A stretch of 7,716 nt of DNA from Nitrospira sp. (GCA_025360665.1 JANYBU010000236.1:1-7716); one strand, 5' to 3'. Positions 1 through 6,097 are shown, counted from the first letter of the stretch. Notes: generated by a model from the letters alone, not told the origin. Numbers and translations: made by a program.

Positions 1-185
1 GTAGGGGTCGAAGTAGTGGTGATTGATGGGGCACCTTCACTGCCGCCTCCTCCTCCGCATCCGGTAAGAAGGGGCATGATCGAAAGAAGAAGGCCCGTAA
101 CAATGGCGGTCAGGCATAGGGGCATGCGAGCAGTCTTTGTGGCTCCGATCCGCGGGACGAATTGATTCTTGGTCAAAGCGCTCAT
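1..185 (-). CDS. Putative lipoprotein, 5' part only (cut by window edge)
   Basis: This is the N-terminal 61 codons of a minus-strand gene that continues past the left edge, with no stop in the visible part. The translation begins MSALTKNQFVPR and has a basic n-region, a hydrophobic stretch (about residues 22-40) and a lipobox LLTG followed by Cys43. That is a signal peptidase II site, so the product should be lipid-anchored outside the cytoplasmic membrane. Five glycines follow the cysteine, then SEGAPSITTTSTP, a flexible low-complexity linker often seen just after lipobox cysteines. The ATG at 185 is preceded by GGAG with a 6-base gap. A second in-frame ATG at 197 overlaps that ribosome binding site and is less likely. 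Met21 would give a signal peptide of more usual length and remains possible. The function is unknown because the mature domain lies outside the window. Confidence 0.72.
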   Translation of the reverse strand, partial: MSALTKNQFVPRIGATKTARMPLCLTAIVTGLLLSIMPLLTGCGGGGGSEGAPSITTTSTP

Positions 186-331
186 GTGTTGCTCCATAAA
201 GAAACGAGTTTGTCTTGATTTAGGCTCGGTCTACTTCGTGCGTGGTACTGGCAAGAAAGAAGACGAACACGATTGAGCCAAGAGCAAAGCATGTGCCATT
301 GTTACTCGTTGTAGCTAGTCGATTTATCCAT

Positions 332-360
332 ATAATTAGATGATTGTGTCGGTGCGTCAA
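332..360 (-). promoter_or_regulatory. Possible promoter of the lipoprotein gene
   Basis: On the minus strand TTGACG (355-360) is followed after 17 bases by AATTAT (332-337). The -35 box matches sigma70 at five of six positions and the -10 box at four of six. It would leave a leader of about 140 bases before the lipoprotein start at 185. On the opposite strand the same AT-rich patch contains TATAAT at 331-336, but without a good -35 box or a clear gene downstream. Confidence 0.3.
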
Positions 361-595
361 AATATTGGAGTGTAGAGCCTGAAGGGGAGACCATACAGTT
401 TATATCCCGCTCGAAGAGCGTCGTCCCATCCAGCTGTGAGTGTTTAAGAATGAGAATCAGATCGTGGATATGTCGGGAGCGGCTAGGTTTAGACTACAGA
501 ACATGGAATGGTAGGTTTGAGTCACCGTAAGTGGCGTGCGGAGCCTGCAGAATGAGGAGAGGGATAGTAGAGACTTGATTCAATCGGTGCGCTTG

Positions 596-619
596 AGTAT
601 GTAAATTGATGGTCATACT
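596..619. repeat. Dyad symmetry, 6-base arms
   Basis: AGTATG (596-601) and CATACT (614-619) are exact inverted copies separated by 12 AT-rich bases. It lies 18 bases before a stronger dyad in the same gene-free stretch. Arms this short can occur by chance. Confidence 0.3.
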
Positions 620-637
620 GAGAGGTTCGGCGTGACC

Positions 638-660
638 ATATCGGCATTTCTTGCCGATAT
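638..660. repeat. Perfect 9-base inverted repeat with 5-base loop
   Basis: ATATCGGCA (638-646) and TGCCGATAT (652-660) are exact inverted copies around the loop TTTCT. RNA from either strand would form a 9-pair hairpin. Neither side is followed by a run of T, so it does not look like a standard intrinsic terminator. It lies about 157 bases past the stop of the minus-strand permease gene, so it could still act as a 3'-end hairpin. It could also be an operator or the remains of a mobile repeat. Confidence 0.6.
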
Positions 661-682
661 AGATGTAGAAAAGTGCGATTAG

Positions 683-820
683 TTGGTTGGGGTGGTGCTG
701 GTGTTCTGCGCCATGCTCGCAAGTGTGCTGGTTGTCGCGCAGGCGGCGGACGATGACGGTGTTCCGGTGAACGGCGCGGCTGTCGCTGGTCAGGCCGGTA
801 TTTCTTCCCTTCTTCCTTAG
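683..820 (+). pseudogene. 45-codon frame with signal-peptide-like start; possible remnant
   Basis: After an in-frame TAG at 680 the frame opens with TTG at 683 and ends with TAG at 818-820. It reads LVGVVLVFCAMLASVLVVAQ and then AADDDGVPVNGAAVAGQAG. The first 20 residues are strongly hydrophobic and end in a plausible signal peptidase site (VAQA-A). The rest is small and polar. No ribosome binding site precedes the TTG, and the last bases overlap the convergent permease gene by 3. The higher GC content than the sequence just upstream suggests a piece of former coding sequence. It may equally be chance. I do not recognise the family. Confidence 0.17.
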
Positions 821-1650
821 GGGACGGTCCTGTCCCGAAAAAATCGAAACAATAAGTAGGCATTGAGCATCATCACGATCGTGAGGATGCTGTATGTGGT
901 GAACGCGGTGGTCAGGTTCAATTCGATGAGCACCCTGGACAATCCGAACGCAACGACCAAGGCATCGAAGGCCATGCAGATCCGCCTGAACGATTCAGGG
1001 TCCATCCAACGAATGAGATAGCTCCCGAGAGGAATTCCCAACAGGACGCTGGGGATGATATACGGAATAATTTCCATGCTGCCGTAGCTGTAGAGTCCAA
1101 TGAAATAGTAGGCGATTCCCGTGAAGACCGCTTCTCCCACTCGAATGACGCCAAGCGCGGCCCGAAAATCCTGTTTGGCATATCCTTGATTGTTGAACAG
1201 GAGCGCAAGGGGAGGGCCTGAGATGGTGGTGACGGAATACAGTGTTCCGATCCCCACTCCGAAAGGTATTGCGATGGCTTTTTCAGCTTTGATGGGTTTT
1301 CTGATACCGGCAGCTTGGAGCAGAATCAATGGCAACAGCATGAAGTAGGTCACAAACTTGACCCACGCCGGATGAACGAGGGAGAGAATGTAGCTGCCGA
1401 TCGCCACACCGATCAGGAGGCCGATCAGAATGGGTGCCACGCGCCACCAAATGTTCGGGATGCTCTTACGGTTGATGAAGAGGACGTATCCATTGATCAC
1501 CAACTCTACGAGCACCAACGCCGGATTCAGAATGCGATTGGTGTAAAACAGCAGCGCGACCGGAACCGTAATCGAAGAAAAGCCGTACCCCAAGGCGCCA
1601 TTGACGGTGGCCGCCACGAACGTGATCAGCACGAGCACGACGAGATCCAT
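817..1650 (-). CDS. TauE/SafE-family membrane permease (probable sulfite/sulfonate exporter)
   Basis: A 277-residue, almost wholly hydrophobic inner-membrane protein with about eight to nine predicted helices. It has the internal duplication typical of the TauE/SafE family (Pfam PF01925). The first half carries NGALGYGFSSITVP (residues 17-30). The second half carries TTISGPPLALLFNNQGYAKQ (141-160) at the matching place. Family members export sulfite, sulfoacetate or related anions, or take up organosulfur compounds; the substrate here cannot be read from the sequence. The ATG at 1650 lies 2 bases after the stop of the Rrf2 regulator. Its ribosome binding site is in the regulator's last codons, so the two are co-transcribed and probably translationally coupled. 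The last residues, RDRTVP, are encoded within a GC-rich palindrome (821-836) and may be an acquired tail. The length is normal for the family. The family call is firm, the substrate is not. Confidence 0.88.
   Translation of the reverse strand: MDLVVLVLITFVAATVNGALGYGFSSITVPVALLFYTNRILNPALVLVELVINGYVLFINRKSIPNIWWRVAPILIGLLIGVAIGSYILSLVHPAWVKFVTYFMLLPLILLQAAGIRKPIKAEKAIAIPFGVGIGTLYSVTTISGPPLALLFNNQGYAKQDFRAALGVIRVGEAVFTGIAYYFIGLYSYGSMEIIPYIIPSVLLGIPLGSYLIRWMDPESFRRICMAFDALVVAFGLSRVLIELNLTTAFTTYSILTIVMMLNAYLLFRFFRDRTVP
821..836. repeat. GC-rich palindrome overlapping the 3' end of the permease gene
   Basis: GGGAC (821-825) and GTCCC (832-836) are exact inverted arms around GGTCCT, bordered by six A at 838-843. 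On the permease strand the T-run comes before the hairpin, so this is not its terminator. Sequences of the GGGGACxGxCCTGTCCC type are, from general knowledge, common dispersed palindromes in some Nitrospirota and Deltaproteobacteria. They often leave protein tails such as RDRTVP or GTGPSP, both of which are encoded here in minus-strand frames. A single copy in the window cannot prove this. Confidence 0.4.
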
Positions 1651-1652
1651 GA

Positions 1653-2087
1653 TTATCCTTTGCGATGCCCGGAGACGAAGTCGTCGAGCGTGTAGTGGTC
1701 CAGGATGCCGGCAATGGCATCACGCACCGTACCCATCACATGCTGCAGCGGACATTGGGCATGTTCGGCATAGGGGCAGTCCCCGCATTTCTGATAGGCC
1801 GTCTTGCTCACACATCCGATGGGAGCGAGGGGGCCATCCAAAATGCGAATCACTTGGCCGAGGGTAATCTCTCCCGGAGACTTAATCAGTGCGTAGCCGC
1901 CCTTCATCCCTCGACGACTCGAGAGGAGGCCGGCTCGTTTCAGTGCCAAGAGAATCTGTTCAAGAAATTCGAGGGGGATATGTTGGCGCGTCGCGATCTG
2001 GTGGCGCTGTAGCGTCTCCTTGCCATAGAAGAGCGTGAGTTCCAGCAGTGCACGAAGTCCGTACTCGCTTTTTTTTGAGAGTCTCAT
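1653..2087 (-). CDS. Rrf2-family transcriptional regulator with four-cysteine cluster
   Basis: A 144-residue DNA-binding regulator of the Rrf2 family (Pfam PF02082), which includes IscR, NsrR, CymR and RirA. It starts with the typical MRLSKKSEYGLRALLELTL. A winged helix-turn-helix follows: residues 27-54 contain the recognition helix region IPLEFLEQILLALKRAGLL, and the wing is SSRRGMKGGYAL (56-67). The C-terminal part has cysteines at 92, 101, 104 and 112 (C-x8-C-x2-C-x7-C). This is close to, but spaced differently from, the three-cysteine iron-sulfur site of IscR and NsrR. A cluster or a redox-sensing role is plausible but not shown. The length is normal. The ATG at 2087 has no strong ribosome binding site. 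The permease follows after 2 bases, so this protein probably controls its own operon, perhaps in response to sulfur, redox or iron-sulfur status (inference). Confidence 0.92.
   Translation of the reverse strand: MRLSKKSEYGLRALLELTLFYGKETLQRHQIATRQHIPLEFLEQILLALKRAGLLSSRRGMKGGYALIKSPGEITLGQVIRILDGPLAPIGCVSKTAYQKCGDCPYAEHAQCPLQHVMGTVRDAIAGILDHYTLDDFVSGHRKG
1656..1661 (-). promoter_or_regulatory. Ribosome binding site of the permease inside the regulator gene
   Basis: On the minus strand AAAGGA, the penultimate and last codons of the Rrf2 gene, ends 5 bases before the permease ATG. Stop codon, 2-base gap and start codon are so close that terminating ribosomes could re-initiate. This fixes the permease start at 1650. 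Confidence 0.75.
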
Positions 2088-2101
2088 AGTCAGGTCGATC
2101 T

Positions 2102-2127
2102 AATTCAGAGTGAGTTAATCAAGAATT
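2102..2127. promoter_or_regulatory. Weak dyad at the regulator's transcription start; possible operator
   Basis: AATTC (2102-2106) and GAATT (2123-2127) are inverted arms of a 26-base, AT-rich element. Seven of thirteen positions are symmetric over each half. It covers the expected transcription start of the Rrf2 promoter and the bases just after it, a usual place for autorepression by Rrf2 proteins. The symmetry is modest, so this is a candidate only. Confidence 0.28.
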
Positions 2128-2130
2128 GCG

Positions 2131-2160
2131 ACAATAGAGTACCGCGCCTGATTCCGTCAA
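2131..2160 (-). promoter_or_regulatory. Sigma70-type promoter of the Rrf2-permease operon
   Basis: On the minus strand TTGACG (2155-2160) is followed after 18 bases by TATTGT (2131-2136). The -35 box matches at five of six positions and the -10 box at four of six. Transcription would begin near 2124, leaving a leader of about 37 bases before the ATG at 2087. Confidence 0.6.
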
Positions 2161-2271
2161 GAGTGGATCTGAAAATTTGAGCGGAATTATTTATGGGGCT
2201 CTGATCCGTAACGTCTATCCATTCTGTAGAGACAATGTGTTGCAACTCCTTGATCCTAGAGGGGTTGTGCC

Positions 2272-2301
2272 TTGACAGGCTCTGCGCATTCCTGTTAGCT
2301 T
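2272..2301 (+). promoter_or_regulatory. Promoter of the glyQ-glyS-ppdK unit
   Basis: A perfect -35 box TTGACA (2272-2277) is followed after 18 bases by TAGCTT (2296-2301). The -10 match is weak (three of six), but TGT at 2293-2295 just before it gives an extended -10 element. The transcript would begin near 2308, about 58 bases before the glyQ start. It is divergent from the Rrf2 promoter, with -35 boxes roughly 110 bases apart. A weak stem with one wobble pair (CAACTCC/GGGGTTG, about 2243-2267) sits just upstream. I see no T-box-like leader after the start. Confidence 0.55.
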
Positions 2302-2365
2302 CTCCGCTCATTTCAAAGCGTTTAGCGCGAGAATTTAGACCTCCGTAACAACGACTGGACTGTTC

Positions 2366-3307
2366 GTGACCTTCCAGGATCTCATTCTCACGCTGCATCA
2401 CTACTGGGCCGACCAAGGCTGCGTCATCCATCAACCCTATGATCTGGAGATGGGGGCCGGCACCTTTCATCCAGCCACGTTCCTCAGGTCCCTTGGCCCG
2501 GAACCCTGGCGGGCCGCCTATCCCCAACCATGCCGCCGTCCTACGGATGGACGATACGGCGAGAATCCGAATCGCATGCAGCACTACTATCAGTATCAGG
2601 TCGTGCTGAAGCCGGCGCCGGACAACATTCAATCGTTGTATTTGGAGAGCTTGGCCCAATTAGGGATTAACCCGAAGCAGCACGACATCCGGTTCATTCA
2701 AGACGACTGGGAGTCCCCCACGCTGGGCGCCTGGGGTCTGGGCTGGGAGGTGCGTCTCGATGGGATGGAGATCACCCAGTTCACCTACTTCCAGGAAATC
2801 GGCGGGATCGAGTTGAATCCTATTACTGTCGAACTCACATACGGGACTGAACGCATCGCGATGTATCTGCAACAGGTGAATAACGTCTTTGACCTCGCCT
2901 GGAACGATTCAGTCACGTATGGAGATATCCATCACGAAACCGAAGTGCAATTCTCCGCCTATAATTTCGAAGAAGGCGATGTGGCGATGCTCAAGGCCAC
3001 GTTTCAATCGTTCGAGGGAGAATGTAAGCGGCTGCTGGCGAATCGCGAGAAGCGGTTGACGCTCCCGGCCTACGAGTTCTGTATCAAATCTTCGCACCTC
3101 TTCAATCTGCTCGATGCCCGGGGGGCTATCAGTGTAGCGGAGCGTACGGGCTATATCGCCAGGGTTCGCGCGTTGGCACGTCAATGTGCCGAACGCTACA
3201 TCGAAGAGCGGGCGGCGATGGGGCATCCACTGCTCAATCGCGGGACGGGGCATGTTGGAGCGAAGGTATCAGCTGCGCGTTCCAAAGCTGTGGCCCGCCG
3301 CTCATAA
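2366..3307 (+). CDS. glyQ: Glycine--tRNA ligase alpha subunit
   Basis: This is the catalytic alpha subunit of the bacterial split (alpha2beta2) glycyl-tRNA synthetase. With GlyS it activates glycine with ATP and transfers it to tRNA-Gly in the cytoplasm. The 313 residues follow the family closely from end to end. Conserved parts include TFQDLILTLHHYW (2-14), the LGPEPWRAAYPQPCRRPTDG block (43-62) running into RYGENPNR (63-70), and the class II core PTLGAWGLGWEVRLDGMEIT (118-137). The motif 3 region TYGTERIAMYLQ (158-169) and the LLDARGAISVAER segment (248-260) are also present. The last about 20 residues are a basic Ala/Lys/Arg tail beyond the usual end of roughly 300. The start is GTG at 2366; an in-frame TAG at 2336 limits any longer version, and the N-terminus matches the family. 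The ribosome binding site is weak (a GGA about 7 bases upstream), which is odd for an essential gene. glyS begins 18 bases after the stop. Confidence 0.97.
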   Translation: MTFQDLILTLHHYWADQGCVIHQPYDLEMGAGTFHPATFLRSLGPEPWRAAYPQPCRRPTDGRYGENPNRMQHYYQYQVVLKPAPDNIQSLYLESLAQLGINPKQHDIRFIQDDWESPTLGAWGLGWEVRLDGMEITQFTYFQEIGGIELNPITVELTYGTERIAMYLQQVNNVFDLAWNDSVTYGDIHHETEVQFSAYNFEEGDVAMLKATFQSFEGECKRLLANREKRLTLPAYEFCIKSSHLFNLLDARGAISVAERTGYIARVRALARQCAERYIEERAAMGHPLLNRGTGHVGAKVSAARSKAVARRS

Positions 3308-3315
3308 AGAATCGC

Positions 3316-3322
3316 AGAAGGA
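3316..3322 (+). promoter_or_regulatory. Ribosome binding site of glyS
   Basis: AGAAGGA ends only 3 bases before the ATG at 3326. The spacing is shorter than usual. No other start with a better site lies before the conserved LLLEIGVEELP segment, so ATG 3326 is kept. Confidence 0.5.
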
Positions 3323-3325
3323 TCC

Positions 3326-5542
3326 ATGACACAGACTCAGAAACCTCGTCGTCCGGTTTCTCCTGTGAAGAAGGGGAAGCGCCTCTCCCCAGCGACCGCT
3401 GCCGAGTTGTTGCTCGAGATCGGCGTCGAAGAACTTCCCTACCAGGTCATCGCTCCTGCCCTGATTGTCCTCAAAGATTCGGCTGAGCAACTGTTGAAAG
3501 GCCAACGTCTCGCCTTTCAATCCGCCCGTACGCTGGGAACTCCACGGCGATTGACCCTGGTGGTTGAGGGCCTCGCGACTCAGCAAACCTCTATGGTCAA
3601 GGAAGCGATGGGGCCTTCTAAAGCGGTGGCGTTCGATCAGGCCGGCCAGCCGACCAGAGCGGCGACGGGATTTGCTGCAGGGCAGGGAGTCTCCGTCCAA
3701 GATCTTCAAGTTCGCCAGACTCCGAAGGGGGAATATCTCTTTGCGGTGAAGCAGGAACCGGGCCGGCCCGCCAAGGTGGTCCTGGAAGAACTCCTCCCGC
3801 AGTTGATCGCGAGACTCTCGTTTCCGAAAGCGATGAAGTGGAATAACACCGGCGTGCGGTTCGCTCGACCGGTGCGGTGGCTGGTGGCGTTGTACGGAGG
3901 GGCCACGCTTCCGATCGAAGTCTCGGGGATTACTGCCGGCAACAGGACGGAAGGCCATCGCGTGTTAGGGAGTGCGAACGGGATTGTGGTTCGAGACGCC
4001 GAGTCCTATCTGAAGGGGCTGGAACGTCAGGGGGTCACTCCGGATCCGCAGCGCCGCAGCCACATGATCGAAGAACAGATTGCGGCTTTGTGCAAGGAAA
4101 CCGGCTTTACGTTGAATGTGGACGGAGACCTGTTGGATCAGGCGGTCTATACGACCGAATGCCCCAATGCCATTATCGGCTCGTTCAAGTCCGCCTACCT
4201 GGAAGTGCCGCAAGAGATTTTGATCACTTCCATGAAAGAACATCAGGGGTTTTTCTCCTTGTTGCACAAAGAGACTGGGAAGCTGGTTCCCCATTTCATC
4301 GCGGTGACGAACAATCGAGCCAAAGACATGGGATTGATTCGCGAAGGCAACGAGCGGGTCCTGGCTGCGCGTCTGGCCGATGCGAAGTTCTTTTTCGACG
4401 AAGACCGGAAGGTCAAGCTGGAGGAACGTGTGACGAAACTTGCCGGTGTCACGTTCCACCAGAAGCTCGGCACGATGGCACAGAAGCAGGAACGGGTTGG
4501 CGAACTGATAGAGAGAATTGTCGAAAATATCTGTGATAGCGTGGGGCACTCCCCCATTAGTTCCCCCGATTTATCGGAATGCCAACGGGCTGCAAAAATT
4601 TGTAAGGCCGATCTTCTGACAGGGATTGTCGGGGAGTTTCCTGAACTCCAAGGCATCATGGGTGGGGAATATGCGAAGCATGATGGAGAGTCTCTTGCGG
4701 TGAGTCAGGCCATCAGGGATCAATATCTTCCTCGGTCGATCGAAGGGGAGTTGCCGAAAACGGTCGAAGGCCAAGTTTTATCTCTGGCCGATCGGCTGGA
4801 TTCACTTGCGGCATTTTTTCATGTGGGGATTGTACCGACTGGTTCCGAAGATCCATACGCGTTGCGACGCCATGCCACGGCGATTGTCCGCATTCTTTTA
4901 GAAGGTGCAGGGGCAATCATGCTGGATCTTGGACAAGCGGTAGAGAATGCGCGGGCAATCGTGGCGGAATCTGGGTTTAAGACGGACCCTGTGCAAAGTG
5001 GCGATGCCCAGCGGCGGCTAGTCGAGTTTCTTTTTGAACGAGTTCGTCATTATGTCAGGACCATCCATGGGTTGCGGGATGATGTGATGAATGCAGTTCT
5101 GTATGTCGCCGATCGACAGTCTTTCGAACTTCGAGATCTTCTGGCAAAAATGCAGGCGCTGCAAAGTATGACTGTGAAACCTGAATTCGATTCGTTGATC
5201 GTTGGCTTCAAGCGCGCACACCGGTTGGTCGAAAAAGAGCGATGGGATCGGAAGCCGGTAGACCCAACTCGCTTCCAGGCCCAATCAGAGCGGGATCTGC
5301 ACGATTCCGTTTCGCAGACACAAAGAGATAAGATGACCGGGTTTATGCATGCAGGGCAATATGGATATGCAATAGATTATTTAGTTGAGCTGAAGCCTGC
5401 CATCGATGCGTTCTTCGCAGCGGTCATGGTCAATGCGGAGGATCCGGCCGTCCGGAGTAACCGGTTGTCGCTGCTCCAGGAAGTGGATGAGTTCTTCCGC
5501 AGATTCGCGGACTTTTCACAGATTGTGGTACAAGGGAGTTAG
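3326..5542 (+). CDS. glyS: Glycine--tRNA ligase beta subunit
   Basis: This is the beta subunit of the alpha2beta2 glycyl-tRNA synthetase, which provides tRNA binding and partners GlyQ. At 738 residues it is longer than the roughly 690 of E. coli, partly from a basic N-terminal extension (residues 1-27, Lys/Arg/Pro-rich) before the conserved ELLLEIGVEELPYQVIAPAL (27-46). Other family landmarks are TPRRLTLVVEGLA (72-84), FPKAMKWNNTGVRFARPVRW (166-185), QEILITSMKEHQGFFSLL (296-313) and LAARLADAKFFFDEDRK (346-362). The HD-like region includes GEYAKHDGES (447-456) and LADRLDSLAAFFHVG (487-501), followed by DPYALRRHATAIVRIL (509-524). The C-terminal DALR-type anticodon-binding domain (about 600-735) ends with PAVRSNRLSLLQEVDEFFRR (707-726). 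No frameshift or missing block was seen. The next gene begins 15 bases later, so the operon continues. Confidence 0.97.
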   Translation: MTQTQKPRRPVSPVKKGKRLSPATAAELLLEIGVEELPYQVIAPALIVLKDSAEQLLKGQRLAFQSARTLGTPRRLTLVVEGLATQQTSMVKEAMGPSKAVAFDQAGQPTRAATGFAAGQGVSVQDLQVRQTPKGEYLFAVKQEPGRPAKVVLEELLPQLIARLSFPKAMKWNNTGVRFARPVRWLVALYGGATLPIEVSGITAGNRTEGHRVLGSANGIVVRDAESYLKGLERQGVTPDPQRRSHMIEEQIAALCKETGFTLNVDGDLLDQAVYTTECPNAIIGSFKSAYLEVPQEILITSMKEHQGFFSLLHKETGKLVPHFIAVTNNRAKDMGLIREGNERVLAARLADAKFFFDEDRKVKLEERVTKLAGVTFHQKLGTMAQKQERVGELIERIVENICDSVGHSPISSPDLSECQRAAKICKADLLTGIVGEFPELQGIMGGEYAKHDGESLAVSQAIRDQYLPRSIEGELPKTVEGQVLSLADRLDSLAAFFHVGIVPTGSEDPYALRRHATAIVRILLEGAGAIMLDLGQAVENARAIVAESGFKTDPVQSGDAQRRLVEFLFERVRHYVRTIHGLRDDVMNAVLYVADRQSFELRDLLAKMQALQSMTVKPEFDSLIVGFKRAHRLVEKERWDRKPVDPTRFQAQSERDLHDSVSQTQRDKMTGFMHAGQYGYAIDYLVELKPAIDAFFAAVMVNAEDPAVRSNRLSLLQEVDEFFRRFADFSQIVVQGS

Positions 5543-5557
5543 GCAGGATATGTAACC

Positions 5558-6076
5558 ATGGCACAACATCCCTCCATGGATGTCGAGACCACAGCGACTG
5601 GTGATACCGAGTCACGCAAGGCGCTTGTTCGACGATTCGCCTGGGTGGTGTCTCTTGCCATGATGATTCTCTGCAACGCGATCGTTCTGGTCGGGCTATG
5701 GGCCAGTGGGATCAACCTTGATGAACTGGCGACGACCCCCGATGTATTCAACTCCAAACAGGATATTTGTCTGCGGCTCGGCTGGCAGTCCGTTACGGGG
5801 GCGGCGGACCCGGTACCTCTCTGCTCGGAGTGGATCAATCTATCCGATCCGTCCGGCAAGACCCATCAGATTCAACGGGAGATCAAGTTTCGGCAAGGGC
5901 CGGACGGGCAGTATTATGTGGATCGAGGGATTCACGCCGACTATCGGTTGCTCATATTGATGCTGTTTGTCGTGACAGTCATTGCGTTCTGGCTGGTGGC
6001 GAAATGGTATCTGGTCAGCCGGTATCGGCTGCGTCTGGAGTCCGTCTCCGGCCATGGGGCATCACTCGTCCATTGA
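5558..6076 (+). CDS. Conserved-looking two-helix membrane protein of unknown function
   Basis: A 172-residue protein I do not recognise. A polar N-terminus (1-25) is followed by helix 1 (about 28-50, WVVSLAMMILCNAIVLVGLW), a polar loop of about 80 residues, helix 2 (about 130-150, LLILMLFVVTVIAFWLVAKW) and a basic C-terminus (YLVSRYRLRLE). The Lys/Arg just before helix 1 (RKALVRR) and just after helix 2 put both ends in the cytoplasm and the loop in the periplasm. The loop has Cys71 and Cys89, which could form a disulfide. The start ATG at 5558 has AGGA 9 bases upstream. It sits 15 bases after glyS and 29 bases before ppdK, so it is probably co-transcribed with both. Base composition matches its neighbours and nothing suggests recent transfer. 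The layout resembles no characterised family known to me. Confidence 0.85.
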   Translation: MAQHPSMDVETTATGDTESRKALVRRFAWVVSLAMMILCNAIVLVGLWASGINLDELATTPDVFNSKQDICLRLGWQSVTGAADPVPLCSEWINLSDPSGKTHQIQREIKFRQGPDGQYYVDRGIHADYRLLILMLFVVTVIAFWLVAKWYLVSRYRLRLESVSGHGASLVH

Positions 6077-6091
6077 ACTGAACTCAACGCG

Positions 6092-6097
6092 AAGGAG
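6092..6097 (+). promoter_or_regulatory. Strong ribosome binding site of ppdK
   Basis: AAGGAG lies 8 bases before the GTG at 6106. It supports that unusual start codon over later in-frame starts, and the resulting N-terminus MAKKYVYYFGDG fits the family. Confidence 0.8.

Larger units (their letters stand above)
186..816. other. Long non-coding or degraded stretch
   Basis: No reading frame here looks like a known protein. The left part (about 200-680) is more AT-rich than the genes around it. It holds a possible promoter, a small CGCTC/GAGCG hairpin at 408-420, and two larger dyads at 596-619 and 638-660. The part from about 690 to 816 is clearly more GC-rich and is spanned by a 45-codon plus-strand frame described separately. 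A minus-strand frame across 522-863 is rich in Pro, Arg, His and Ser with no family resemblance; I treat it as chance. The stretch fits decayed genes or a spacer between two minus-strand units. Confidence 0.5.

Noticed and set aside
821..843. Palindrome and A/T run as an intrinsic terminator of the permease gene
   Set aside because: On the transcribed strand the T-run comes before the hairpin, not after it; on the other strand the hairpin is followed by A, not T.
522..863. A 113-codon minus-strand frame over the gene-free stretch
   Set aside because: Pro/Arg/His/Ser-rich composition, no recognisable family, and it overlaps the end of the permease gene in another frame; no ribosome binding site stands out.
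2302..2365. Possible T-box or other riboswitch leader before glyQ
   Set aside because: The leader is only about 58 bases, has no terminator hairpin with a T-run, and I found no T-box core sequence.
2105..2659. A 184-codon minus-strand frame across the divergent promoter region and the start of glyQ
   Set aside because: It runs antisense into conserved glyQ sequence and covers both promoters; no family resemblance.
3302..3958. A 218-codon minus-strand frame opposite glyS, and a 219-codon plus-strand frame at 3877-4536
   Set aside because: Both lie inside glyS, whose frame shows conserved family motifs throughout; they are shadow frames.
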